This document shows, in pieces, positions 34,867-43,568 of a stretch of 64,000 nt of DNA (its first letter is position 1; each line of letters begins with the position of its first letter). The DNA comes from Rhodobacteraceae bacterium UBA6197 (GTDB lineage Bacteria; Pseudomonadota; Alphaproteobacteria; Rhodobacterales; Rhodobacteraceae), in the NCBI GenBank assembly GCA_002422085.1, contig DISZ01000005.1, positions 223,428 to 287,427 of the forward strand, written 5' to 3'. Below the pieces are notes generated by a model. That model was not told where the DNA came from. It saw only the letters and a list, made by a program, of their open reading frames with translations, and did not search any database. The translations under genes were made by a program, and so were the position numbers.

Positions 34867-36288
34867 ATGAACGCTCCTACCTTTCGTGACTCTGTCGACG
34901 CCATGTTCCGACGCGCCGCCAAAATCCTTGATATGCCTGAGGGGCTAGAGGAGAAAATCCGCGTCTGCAACTCGACCTATGTGGTGCGGTTCGGGGTTCG
35001 GCTTCGTGGCAAGATCCACACCTTTACCGGGTATCGCTCGATCCACTCCGAACATATGGAGCCTGTAAAGGGCGGCATCCGCTACGCGCTGGATGTGAAT
35101 CTGGACGAGGTCGAGGCGCTCGCGGCCTTGATGACGTATAAATGCGCGTTGGTGGAAACGCCTTTTGGTGGCTCGAAAGGTGGTCTGTGCATTGATCCGC
35201 GGGCCTGGGAAGAGCATGAACTGGAACAGATCACCCGGCGCTTCACTTACGAGTTGGCAAAGCGCGGGCTGATCAGCCCCAGCCAGAACGTGCCTGCGCC
35301 GGACATGGGCACGGGAGAGCGTGAAATGGCATGGATGGCCGATCAATACGCGCGCATGTTCACCTCGGATATAAACGCCCGCGCCTGTGTCACCGGCAAG
35401 CCGCTGAGCGCGGGCGGGATCGTGGGTCGGGTCGAGGCCACCGGGCGTGGGTTGCAATACGCGCTGCGCGAATTCTTCCGTCACCCCGAAGATGTGCAGA
35501 TCGCGGGTCTGACGGGAAATTTGCAGGGCAAGCGTGTGGTGGTACAGGGGCTTGGCAATGTCGGTAGCCACGTCGCGCGCTTTCTTGCGGACGAAGATGG
35601 GGCAAAGATCATCTGCGTGATTGAAAGAGATGGCGCAGTTTTCAATCCGGATGGTCTGGATATCGAGGCGCTGGTTTCGCATCTGGCGCAAACTGGCGGA
35701 GTCGCGGGTTTTGACGGCGCAAGTTATAGCGCCGATGGGGCCGCCGCACTGGAAACTGAATGTGATATCCTGATCCCTGCTGCGCTGGAGGCGGCCATCC
35801 ACGCCGGAAACGCCGCAGCGATCCGGGCCCGATTGATCCTCGAGGCCGCCAATGGCCCGGTGACGGCCGAAGCGGATCAGATCCTGTGTGCGCGCGGGGT
35901 TGTCATTATCCCGGATCTTTTCGCCAATGCGGGCGGTGTGACGGTATCCTATTTTGAATGGGTCAAGAACCTGAGTCACATTCCCTTTGGCCGGATGCAA
36001 CGGCGACATGACGAGGCGCGCAATCACCTGCTGGTTGACGAGCTGGAGCAACTGGCGGCGAAACTGAACATGGGCTGGACCTTGTCGGAAAGGTTCAAGC
36101 AAGCGTTCCAGCGCGGCGCGGACGAACTGGAACTGGTCCGCTCGGGTCTGGATGACACGATGCGCACGGCCTACCAATCCATGCGTGCACTTTGGCACAG
36201 CGATCCGCGTGTGACAGATCTGCGCACGGCGGCTTATTGCATATCCATCGGCCGCGTTGCCGAAGCCTACAGGTCCAAGGGTCTCTGA
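34867..36288 (+). CDS. glutamate dehydrogenase (Glu/Leu/Phe/Val dehydrogenase family)
   Basis: NAD(P)-dependent oxidative deamination of glutamate to 2-oxoglutarate and ammonia, or the reverse. The 473-residue protein has HMEPVKGGIRYALDVNLDEV, ALVETPFGGSKGGLCIDPR with the active-site lysines, NVPAPDMGTGEREMAWMAD, and the nucleotide motif VVVQGLGNVGSHVARFLADE. The LILEAANGPVTAEAD and IPDLFANAGGVTVSYFEW blocks complete the family. At the end of the operon it fits a role in regenerating 2-oxoglutarate for the GabT-like aminotransferase and releasing the nitrogen as ammonium. ATG 34867, after GAGGCTCCAT. Confidence 0.92.
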   Translation: MNAPTFRDSVDAMFRRAAKILDMPEGLEEKIRVCNSTYVVRFGVRLRGKIHTFTGYRSIHSEHMEPVKGGIRYALDVNLDEVEALAALMTYKCALVETPFGGSKGGLCIDPRAWEEHELEQITRRFTYELAKRGLISPSQNVPAPDMGTGEREMAWMADQYARMFTSDINARACVTGKPLSAGGIVGRVEATGRGLQYALREFFRHPEDVQIAGLTGNLQGKRVVVQGLGNVGSHVARFLADEDGAKIICVIERDGAVFNPDGLDIEALVSHLAQTGGVAGFDGASYSADGAAALETECDILIPAALEAAIHAGNAAAIRARLILEAANGPVTAEADQILCARGVVIIPDLFANAGGVTVSYFEWVKNLSHIPFGRMQRRHDEARNHLLVDELEQLAAKLNMGWTLSERFKQAFQRGADELELVRSGLDDTMRTAYQSMRALWHSDPRVTDLRTAAYCISIGRVAEAYRSKGL

Positions 36289-36373
36289 CGAAAACCGACG
36301 GGCTATGGCATTTGGGCAGGCAGGGGCGTCATCCCTGTCTGCGCCTCACCTCGCCGAAAAACCAAAGCAAGCC

Positions 36374-36580
36374 ACGGTCACGCCAGCCCTTGCGCCACGC
36401 CGTGCGCGGCTTGGCCCGTTCACGGCCGCCGGCATGGCTCGCGATCATCAGCCGCAGAACAGCTTTTGCAATCGCGCGCGACTGGTCGCCCTGAGCGTGC
36501 CTTAGCAGACGTTCGGCAAGGCCCAAATTGGTCTTGGGCAGCGGGGGGCCCGGGTGGTGTGTGGGTGACGTGCCCCCTCG
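36374..36580 (-). repeat. dispersed repeat, copy B, start of an IS256-type element
   Basis: Closely similar to 16323-16530. The minus-strand frame reads LLRHAQGDQSRAIAKAVLRL as in copy A (LQRHAQGDLSRAIAKAVLRL), then loses homology after about 36374, so only the beginning of the element survives. It begins about 85 bases after the glutamate dehydrogenase stop and therefore marks the right edge of the catabolic island. Confidence 0.78.
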
Positions 36581-36668
36581 CCGGTGCCGCACAGTGTCAA
36601 GATCGGGCAGCTGCATGTTGCCACAGGGATGAAACACATGGGTAACGCATGAGAATCGGGGCGCTCTT

Positions 36669-36872
36669 TCGCAGACCGAAATCTCGACATCGGTGCCGGG
36701 GCACAAGATCTGCCCCTGTCTTTTGCGCAAGCGATCCGTCACCCGGCGCGTTCTGGCAGGGCGGGTATCGATCACGCTGGGCCGAACGCGCATGAACGCT
36801 GTCGAGGAGGCGCTGGCGCCTTATCGTCCCTCCGGGATCTTCAACGCGGATCAGGGCCCCTTCAATCAGCCG
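36669..36872 (+). pseudogene. IS3-family transposase (orfB) remnant with internal deletion
   Basis: The frame reads RPEISTSVPGHKICPCLLRK then SVTRRVLAGRVSITLG and NAVEEALAPYRPSGIFNADQ. IS3-type integrases have P.TS...P.HK.YPYLLR before the catalytic region, then RRVL.W..S.T..........EEAL..YG.P.IFNTDQG. The two parts are joined without the roughly 30 residues carrying the first catalytic Asp, so an internal deletion is evident. The frame degenerates after FNQP. The rest of 36581-36959 shows no gene. Confidence 0.7.
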
Positions 36873-36959
36873 ATGCCCGCGGCGATGGCGGCGCGCCCGG
36901 GGCCGAAAACCACGTGCAAAACGCCCGGAACCTGCTCGGATCAGGCGAACCGTCTGGCG

Positions 36960-38054
36960 TCAACGCAGGATGGTCAGGCCTTTGGCGAAGGTGGTCAGCG
37001 ACCGGCTGCCATCGTCTGTGACCAGAATATCATCTTCGATCCGCACGCCGAAGGCGCCGTTCTTGTAAAGGCCGGGCTCGTTGGTGAAGACCATGCCCGG
37101 CTCCATCTTCTGGTGGTTGCCGCGCATGATGTAGGGCGCCTCGTGCACGTTGCGGCCGAGACCGTGGCCGGTCTTGGTGCGAATACGGTCGGCGTAGGGC
37201 GAGGCTTCCAGCACCGAGGTCACCGCGTCGTCGATATCATGCGCGGTGACACCGGGGCGGGTCATGGCATGGCCGGCAAGGTTGGCGCGCAGCACGGTAT
37301 CGTAGACGGCCTGCGCCTCGTCGCTGGCATGACCCAGAAACACGGTGCGCGTGATGTCGGCACAAAAGCCGCCACGGCGCCCGCCAAAATCCAGCAGCAA
37401 CGCATCGCCCGGCTTGACCGCGTAGTCAGCACGCGCGTGCGCATGCGGGCGGGCCGAATTGTCGCCTGCCGCGACGATCGGGCCAAAGGACTGTTCCTCG
37501 GCGCCTTCGGCGAACAGCGCCAGCGTCAGGATCTGTTCGATGTCCTTTTCGGTCTGGCCGATCCGCACCTGATCCAGCGTGCGCTGCAGGGCGCGTTCCG
37601 AAAGCTGGATCGCATCTTCCAGCGCCGCCACCTCGGCGGGCGATTTGTGCAGCCGCAGGCCTGAGATCTGACGCTCGGCGTCGACCATGCGCAGGCCGGG
37701 CCAGGCGGCGGCCATCGCGTGATGCACGAAGACCCGCATCGCCTGCCCCTCGACCGCCACCGACCGCAGCGCCAGATGGCGGGCCAGCGCCGCGAAGGCG
37801 TCGTCATAGCCGGTCTGGTCACGCCAGTCGAACACCTCGCCCTCGAAGTTCAGCAGATCGAACGAGCGCAGTTCGAGATTCGGCACCAGAGCCGCCGGCG
37901 CGCCTTCGGCCGGAATCAGCACCACCAGCGGACGCTCAAGGCTGTGAAAGTCCTGGTGGAACAGGCGCACGAAGTTTGGCCCCGGCACCAGCGCCACGGC
38001 ATCGACGCCAAGTGTGCGGGCAATCTGACGATGTTCGGCGTAGCGGTCGGTCAT
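36960..38054 (-). CDS. M24 family metallopeptidase, Xaa-Pro dipeptidase/aminopeptidase-like
   Basis: A 364-residue cytosolic pita-bread-fold peptidase expected to release N-terminal residues before proline. An N-terminal creatinase-like domain (residues 1-130) precedes the catalytic domain, where all five metal ligands can be placed: Asp in ALLLDFGGRRGG, Asp in FCADITRTVF, His in KTGHGLGRNVHEAP, Glu in VFTNEPGLY and Glu in FGVRIEDDILVT. The frame is open to 38144, but ATG 38054 (MTDRYAEHRQ) fits the family. It is divergent from the dpp operon, a natural partnership for using imported proline-containing peptides. Confidence 0.88.
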   Translation of the reverse strand: MTDRYAEHRQIARTLGVDAVALVPGPNFVRLFHQDFHSLERPLVVLIPAEGAPAALVPNLELRSFDLLNFEGEVFDWRDQTGYDDAFAALARHLALRSVAVEGQAMRVFVHHAMAAAWPGLRMVDAERQISGLRLHKSPAEVAALEDAIQLSERALQRTLDQVRIGQTEKDIEQILTLALFAEGAEEQSFGPIVAAGDNSARPHAHARADYAVKPGDALLLDFGGRRGGFCADITRTVFLGHASDEAQAVYDTVLRANLAGHAMTRPGVTAHDIDDAVTSVLEASPYADRIRTKTGHGLGRNVHEAPYIMRGNHQKMEPGMVFTNEPGLYKNGAFGVRIEDDILVTDDGSRSLTTFAKGLTILR

Positions 38055-38288
38055 CTGGCGGGGTTCCTTGCAGGCGCGGCGATATGCCCGCGCGTTTGGC
38101 GCCAAATTGTGCGATTGCCGCGACAAGTGCAAGTTCCGCCGCAACGTCGCGGAGGCCAGATGGAGTTCAAATGCGCCGCGCGACGTGCAAAACGGGCTTG
38201 CCTATCGCCAACAGCAGCCTAAGCTGCCGCGATGATATTGTGGCGCAATCTCAAAGCGCCGACGATGACCAACAGGAGGACATCCGGG

Positions 38289-39890
38289 ATGAAACTCAAA
38301 ACCAGTCTGCTTGCTGCATCGGCCATGATGGCGATGCTCGCCGGGGGTGTGAACGCCAAGACCCTGATCTATTGTTCGGAAGGTTCGCCCGAGGGGTTCG
38401 ACCCCGCGCCCTACACCGCTGGCACCACGTTCGACGCCGCCGCACGCACCGTCTACAGTCGTTTGGTGGAATTCGCGCCCGGCACCACGTCGATCGTTCC
38501 CGGCCTTGCCGAAAGCTGGACGATTTCGGAAGACGGGCTGGAATACACCTTCAAGTTGCGTGCGGGCGTCAAGTTCCAGACCACCGATTATTTCACCCCG
38601 ACACGTGATCTGAACGCCGATGACGTGATTTTCTCGTTTGACCGGCAAGGCAACGCCGACAACCCGTTCAACCAATATGTGGCGGGCATCTCCTACGAGT
38701 ATTACACCTCGATGGGTCTCGACACGATGATCAAGTCGATGGAGAAGGTTGACGATCTGACCGTCAAGTTCACGCTGAACGCGCCCAACGCGCCGTTCCT
38801 GGCCGACCTTGGCATGGACTTCGCCTCGATCGTGTCGAAGGAATACGCCGACACGCTGATGGCCGCTGGCAAGGGCGCCGATTTCAACAATCAGCCCGTC
38901 GGCACCGGCCCGTTCGTGTTTGTCGCCTATCAAAAAGACGCGGTAATCCGCTACAAGGCCAACCCAGACTATTTCGGCACCAAGCCGATGGTCGACGATC
39001 TGGTCTTTGCCATCACCACCGACGCCGCCGTGCGCGCGCAAAAGCTGAAGGCGGGCGAATGCCATGTCATGCCCTATCCGGCCCCGGCCGACATCGAGGC
39101 GCTGAAGGCCGATCCGAACCTGACCGTGATGGAGCAGGCCGGCCTCAACGTCGCCTATCTGGCCTATAACACGCTGCAAAAGCCGTTTGACGACCCGCAT
39201 GTGCGCAAGGCGCTGAACATGGCGATCGACAAGCAGGCGATCATCGACGCCGTGTTCCAGGGCACCGGCATTGTCGCCAAGAACCCGATTCCGCCGACCA
39301 TGTGGAGCTACAACGACGCGGTCAAGGATGACGCCTATGATCCCGACGCCGCCAAGAAGATGCTGGCCGACGCCGGTGTCAGCGACCTGCACATGAACAT
39401 CTGGGCGATGCCGGTGCAGCGCCCCTACATGCCCAACGCGCGCCGCACGGCCGAGTTGATGCAGGCCGACCTTGCCCGGATCGGCGTGACCGCCGAGATC
39501 GTTTCGTATGAATGGGGCGAATACCTCAAGAAGTCGACCGAGCTTGACCGCGACGGCGCCGTCATCCTTGGCTGGACCGGCGACAACGGCGACCCGGACA
39601 ACTTCATGAACGTTCTGCTCAGCTGTCAGGCGGCGGGTGAAGGCGGCGCGAACCGGTCGCATTGGTGCAACGAGGAATTCTCGGACCTGTTGGCCAAGGC
39701 CGCACTTGCCTCGGATATCGACGAACGTACCCGGCTCTACGAGCAAGCGCAGGTGATCTTCAAGGATCAGGCACCCTGGCTGACCATCGACCACTCGACG
39801 GTGTTCATGCCGATGTCGACCAAGGTAACGGGCTATGTCATGAACCCGTTGGGCACGCATGCCTTTGATACGGTCGATATCGCTGAATAA
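38289..39890 (+). CDS. dppA: peptide/oligopeptide ABC transporter substrate-binding protein
   Basis: Periplasmic binding protein of the DppA type, 533 residues. Signal peptide residues 1-23 (MKLKTSLLAASAMMAMLAGG) is followed by KTLIYCSEGSPEGFDPAPYT, the usual DppA opening. LVEFAPGTTSIVPGLAESWT, LNADDVIFSFDRQGN, NNQPVGTGPFVF and LGWTGDNGDPDNF are family motifs. An AGGAGG site precedes the ATG at 38289. It leads the dppABCDF operon; a stem-loop separates it from dppB, probably keeping this protein in excess over the membrane subunits. Confidence 0.93.
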   Translation: MKLKTSLLAASAMMAMLAGGVNAKTLIYCSEGSPEGFDPAPYTAGTTFDAAARTVYSRLVEFAPGTTSIVPGLAESWTISEDGLEYTFKLRAGVKFQTTDYFTPTRDLNADDVIFSFDRQGNADNPFNQYVAGISYEYYTSMGLDTMIKSMEKVDDLTVKFTLNAPNAPFLADLGMDFASIVSKEYADTLMAAGKGADFNNQPVGTGPFVFVAYQKDAVIRYKANPDYFGTKPMVDDLVFAITTDAAVRAQKLKAGECHVMPYPAPADIEALKADPNLTVMEQAGLNVAYLAYNTLQKPFDDPHVRKALNMAIDKQAIIDAVFQGTGIVAKNPIPPTMWSYNDAVKDDAYDPDAAKKMLADAGVSDLHMNIWAMPVQRPYMPNARRTAELMQADLARIGVTAEIVSYEWGEYLKKSTELDRDGAVILGWTGDNGDPDNFMNVLLSCQAAGEGGANRSHWCNEEFSDLLAKAALASDIDERTRLYEQAQVIFKDQAPWLTIDHSTVFMPMSTKVTGYVMNPLGTHAFDTVDIAE

Positions 39891-39907
39891 GAACTGAACA
39901 CTTTGGG

Positions 39908-39937
39908 CGGGCACGCGGGGAAAGCCTCGCGTGCCCG
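39908..39937 (+). promoter_or_regulatory. intercistronic stem-loop between dppA and dppB
   Basis: CGGGCACGCG (39908-39917) and CGCGTGCCCG (39928-39937) form a perfect 10-bp stem around a 10-base loop that can pair further. It lies in the 59-base gap after dppA. With no T-run, partial termination or 3'-end protection of dppA mRNA is more likely than full termination. Confidence 0.7.
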
Positions 39938-39949
39938 TGGTTTGCAAAC

Positions 39950-40957
39950 ATGATAAAATTCATCCTAGGGCGGCTGTCCTACCTGATCCCGACCTTCATC
40001 GGGATCACCATCGTGGCCTTCGGCTTTGTCCGCATCCTGCCGGGCGACCCCGTGCTGCTGATGGCAGGCGAGCGCGGGATGAGCCCCGAACATTACCAGG
40101 AAATGATGGCGCGGCTGGGCTTTGACCGACCCATCTGGCAGCAGTATCTGGACTATCTCTGGAAGCTGCTGCACGGCGATTTTGGCAACTCCATCGTGAC
40201 CAAACAGCCGGTTCTCAGCGATTTCCTGACGCTGTTTCCCGCGACGCTGGAACTGGCCTTCTGCGCCATCGTCATCGCGGTGGTGATCGGCGTGCCGGTC
40301 GGCGTGCTGGCGGCGCTGAAGCGTGGCTCGTGGTTCGATCAGGTCACGATGACCTCGGCGTTGGTCGGCTATTCGATGCCGATCTTCTGGTGGGGTCTGC
40401 TGCTGATCATCCTGTTCTCGGGCAACCTTGGCTGGACCCCGGTATCGGGCCGGATGTCGCTGCTGTACTATTTCCCGACGCCAACCGGTTTCATGCTGAT
40501 TGACAGCCTCATGTCGGGGCAGAAGGGGGCCTTTGCCTCGGCCGCCTCGCATCTGATCCTGCCCTCGATCGTGCTGGCAACGATCCCGCTGGCGGTGATC
40601 GCGCGGCAGACCCGTTCGGCCATGCTGGAAGTGCTGAGCGAGGATTATGTGCGCACCGCGCGGGCCAAGGGGCTGACGCCGCGGCGCGTGGTGGGCGTGC
40701 ATGCGCTGCGCAACGCCATGATCCCGGTGATTACCACCATCGGCCTTCAGGTCGGAGTGCTGATGGCGGGCGCAATTCTGACCGAAACGATCTTTTCCTG
40801 GCCGGGGATCGGCAAGTGGATGGTCGATTCGATCTCGCGGCGCGACTATCCGGTGGTGCAAAGCGGCTTGCTGTTGATCGCGGGCATCGTCATGGTCGTC
40901 AATCTGGTGGTCGATCTGCTTTATGGCCTGATCAACCCCCGCATTCGGCACAGTTGA
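39950..40957 (+). CDS. dppB: dipeptide ABC transporter permease
   Basis: First permease of the peptide importer, 335 residues with six membrane segments. YLIPTFIGITIVAFGFVRIL and PGDPVLLMAGERG at the N-terminus, a long periplasmic loop, and the coupling motif SEDYVRTARAKGLTPRRVVG followed by HALRNAMIPVITTIGLQVG are DppB signatures. It has no clear strong ribosome-binding site, consistent with lower output than dppA. Confidence 0.93.
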   Translation: MIKFILGRLSYLIPTFIGITIVAFGFVRILPGDPVLLMAGERGMSPEHYQEMMARLGFDRPIWQQYLDYLWKLLHGDFGNSIVTKQPVLSDFLTLFPATLELAFCAIVIAVVIGVPVGVLAALKRGSWFDQVTMTSALVGYSMPIFWWGLLLIILFSGNLGWTPVSGRMSLLYYFPTPTGFMLIDSLMSGQKGAFASAASHLILPSIVLATIPLAVIARQTRSAMLEVLSEDYVRTARAKGLTPRRVVGVHALRNAMIPVITTIGLQVGVLMAGAILTETIFSWPGIGKWMVDSISRRDYPVVQSGLLLIAGIVMVVNLVVDLLYGLINPRIRHS

Positions 40958-40964
40958 GAACAAG

Positions 40965-41870
40965 ATGGCAGATACCACCGCCTCCAAATCGCCCGCCCCC
41001 GGGACCAGCCGCCAGATGTTGGCCGAGTTCTGGTTCTATTTCCGCGAGAACCGCGGCGCAGTCTATGGGCTTTATGTTTTTCTTGCGCTGGTCGCGATCG
41101 CGTTGCTGGCGCCGTTGCTGGCGCCGCACGACCCGATCATCCAGGACCGCGGTGCCCTGCTGGTGCCGCCGTTCTGGCAGGACGGTGGCAACGCAAACTA
41201 CCTTTTGGGCACCGACGCGGTGGGCCGGGACATCCTGTCGCGGCTGATCTTCGGCGCACGCTATTCGTTGTTCATCGGGGTCGTCGTGGTGACGATCGCG
41301 CTTGTCGGCGGTATCGTGATCGGGGTGGTTGCCGGGTTCTTCGGCGGCTGGATCGACATGGTGATCATGCGCGTGATGGACGTGATCCTGGCGTTCCCCT
41401 CGTTATTGCTGGCGCTGGTGCTGGTCGCGGTGCTGGGGCCGGGGCTGACCAACGCAATGATCGCCATCGCCATCGTCTCGCAGCCGCACTTTGCCCGGCT
41501 GACGCGCGCCTCGGTGCTGGGCGAAAAGGACCGCGAATATGTAATGGCCGCGCGGGTGGCGGGGGCGGGCAACATGCGGCTGATGTTCCGCACCATCCTG
41601 CCCAACTGCCTTGCGCCACTGATCGTTCAGGCGACGCTGTCGTTTTCGGGTGCAATTCTCGATGCCGCGGCACTTGGCTTTCTGGGTATGGGCGCGCAGC
41701 CGCCGACGCCGGAATGGGGCACGATGCTGGCCGAGGCGCGGGAATTCATCTTGCGCGCCTGGTGGGTAGTCACATTTCCGGGCCTTGCGATCCTGATAAC
41801 CGTGCTGGCGATCAACCTGATGGGCGACGGCTTGCGCGACGCGCTCGACCCCAAACTGAAGAGAAGCTGA
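40965..41870 (+). CDS. dppC: dipeptide ABC transporter permease
   Basis: Second permease, 301 residues. A cytoplasmic N-terminal segment leads to TM1 (GLYVFLALVAIALLAPLLAP), then HDPIIQDR, LLGTDAVGRDILSRLIFGAR and the coupling motif GEKDREYVMAARVAGAGNM, all typical of DppC/OppC. Seven bases separate it from dppB. The QPPTPEWGTMLAEAREFI segment is the usual last periplasmic loop. Confidence 0.93.
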   Translation: MADTTASKSPAPGTSRQMLAEFWFYFRENRGAVYGLYVFLALVAIALLAPLLAPHDPIIQDRGALLVPPFWQDGGNANYLLGTDAVGRDILSRLIFGARYSLFIGVVVVTIALVGGIVIGVVAGFFGGWIDMVIMRVMDVILAFPSLLLALVLVAVLGPGLTNAMIAIAIVSQPHFARLTRASVLGEKDREYVMAARVAGAGNMRLMFRTILPNCLAPLIVQATLSFSGAILDAAALGFLGMGAQPPTPEWGTMLAEAREFILRAWWVVTFPGLAILITVLAINLMGDGLRDALDPKLKRS

Positions 41871-41871
41871 G

Positions 41872-42720
41872 ATGGCCACGCTGCTGGAAATACGCAACCT
41901 CACCGTTGCCTTCGACACCGCCGCAGGCCCGTTCAAGGCGGTTGATGGAATCGACATCTCGGTCTCGGCGCGCGAGGTGCTGGCGATCGTCGGTGAAAGC
42001 GGGTCGGGCAAATCGGTGGCGATGCTGGCGGTGATGGGGCTTTTGCCCGATACCGCCAAGGTCACCGCCGATGTGATGCGGTTCGACGGGCGGGACTTGC
42101 TGCCGATGACCGACCGAGAAAAACGCGCAATCATCGGGCGCGAGATCACGATAATCTTTCAGGAACCGATGGCCAGCCTGAACCCCTGTTTCACCGTCGG
42201 CTTTCAGATCGAAGAGGTGCTGCGCCGCATCCTGGGCATGTCGGCCCGCGAGGCGCGCGCCCGCGCGGTGGAACTGTTCGCCGCGGTCGGCATCCCCGAG
42301 CCGGAAGAGCGGTTGCGCAGCTATCCGCACCAGATGTCGGGCGGGCAATGCCAGCGGGTGATGATCGCCATTGCCATCGCCTGCAACCCCAAGCTGCTGA
42401 TCGCCGACGAGCCCACCACGGCGCTGGATGTGACAATCCAGAAACAGATCCTCGATCTGCTGGTGGACCTGCAGGAAAAGCACGGCATGGCGCTGATCAT
42501 CATCACCCATGACATGGGCGTGGTGGCCGAAACCGCCGACCGGGTTGTGGTGCAGTATCAGGGCCGAAAGATGGAAGAGGCCGACGTGCTGTCGCTGTTC
42601 GAGACGCCGAAGACCGCCTATACACGGGCACTGCTGTCGGCGCTGCCGGAACACGCCATTGGCGGGCGGCTTTCGACCGTGTCCGACTTCATGGAGACCC
42701 ATCAAGGCGAGGAGAGGTGA
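41872..42720 (+). CDS. dppD: dipeptide ABC transporter ATP-binding protein
   Basis: ATPase of the importer, 282 residues. Walker A GESGSGKSV (about residues 41-49), Q-loop IIFQEPMASLNPCFTVG, signature QMSGGQCQRVMIAIAI and Walker B LLIADEPTTALDV with switch His in IITHDMG are present. It is shorter than typical DppD (about 325) because the C-terminal oligopeptide-specificity region with its cysteines is mostly missing; the protein ends in SDFMETHQGEER. Function is still expected. Confidence 0.9.
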   Translation: MATLLEIRNLTVAFDTAAGPFKAVDGIDISVSAREVLAIVGESGSGKSVAMLAVMGLLPDTAKVTADVMRFDGRDLLPMTDREKRAIIGREITIIFQEPMASLNPCFTVGFQIEEVLRRILGMSAREARARAVELFAAVGIPEPEERLRSYPHQMSGGQCQRVMIAIAIACNPKLLIADEPTTALDVTIQKQILDLLVDLQEKHGMALIIITHDMGVVAETADRVVVQYQGRKMEEADVLSLFETPKTAYTRALLSALPEHAIGGRLSTVSDFMETHQGEER

Positions 42721-43568
42721 TGGCTGCCCCGGAACTTGTGATCGAAGGCCGCGACATCACCCGCGACTATACCTTGCGAGCGGGCCTGTTCGGCACCTCG
42801 CGCACGATACACGCCGTCAAAGGCGTCAGCTTTGCGGTCGAACGCGGCAAGACGCTGGCGATCGTGGGGGAATCGGGTTGCGGCAAATCCACGCTGGCGC
42901 GGATCATCACCCTGATTGACCCCGCGACCAGCGGCACCCTGCTGATCGAAGGCAAGCCGGTCGACATCGCCCATCAGCGCATGACCAAAGCGCTGCGTGC
43001 GACCGTGCAGATCGTGTTTCAGAACCCCTATGGCTCGCTCAACCCCCGCCAGAAGGTGGGCGACATGCTGATGGAATCGTTGATTCTGAACACCGACGCG
43101 CCCGCCCCGGAGCGGCGCGAACGGGCGATGGCGATGCTGACGAAGGTCGGTTTGCTGCCCGAACATTTCAACCGCTATCCGCATATGTTCTCGGGCGGCC
43201 AGCGGCAACGGATTGCGATTGCCCGCGCGCTGATGCTCAATCCGCGCCTGCTGGTGCTGGACGAGCCGGTCTCGGCGCTGGACCTTTCGGTGCAGGCGCA
43301 GGTGCTGAACCTGCTTCGCGACCTGCAGGACGAGTTCAACCTGACCTATGTCTTCATCAGCCACGATCTGTCGGTGGTGCGCTATCTGGCAGATGAGGTG
43401 ATGGTGATGCTGAGCGGCGAAGTTGTGGAAAGCGGCAGCCGTGATGCGCTGTTCAGCGACCCGCAGCATGCCTATACGCGCAAGCTGTTCGCGGCCACGC
43501 CAGTCACGGATGTGGGCGCCATTCGCGCGCGTCTGGCGCGCCGCGCCGCGGCCCCGGCTGCGCAATAG
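42720..43568 (+). CDS. dppF: dipeptide ABC transporter ATP-binding protein
   Basis: Second ATPase, 282 residues. Walker A GESGCGKST, Q-loop IVFQNPYGSLNPRQKVG, signature MFSGGQRQRIAIARAL, Walker B LLVLDEPVSALDLS and VFISHDLSVVRYLADEVMVM match DppF/OppF. The ATG at 42720 overlaps the dppD stop (TGATG). Like dppD it has a shortened C-terminal tail. It ends the operon. Confidence 0.92.
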   Translation: MAAPELVIEGRDITRDYTLRAGLFGTSRTIHAVKGVSFAVERGKTLAIVGESGCGKSTLARIITLIDPATSGTLLIEGKPVDIAHQRMTKALRATVQIVFQNPYGSLNPRQKVGDMLMESLILNTDAPAPERRERAMAMLTKVGLLPEHFNRYPHMFSGGQRQRIAIARALMLNPRLLVLDEPVSALDLSVQAQVLNLLRDLQDEFNLTYVFISHDLSVVRYLADEVMVMLSGEVVESGSRDALFSDPQHAYTRKLFAATPVTDVGAIRARLARRAAAPAAQ

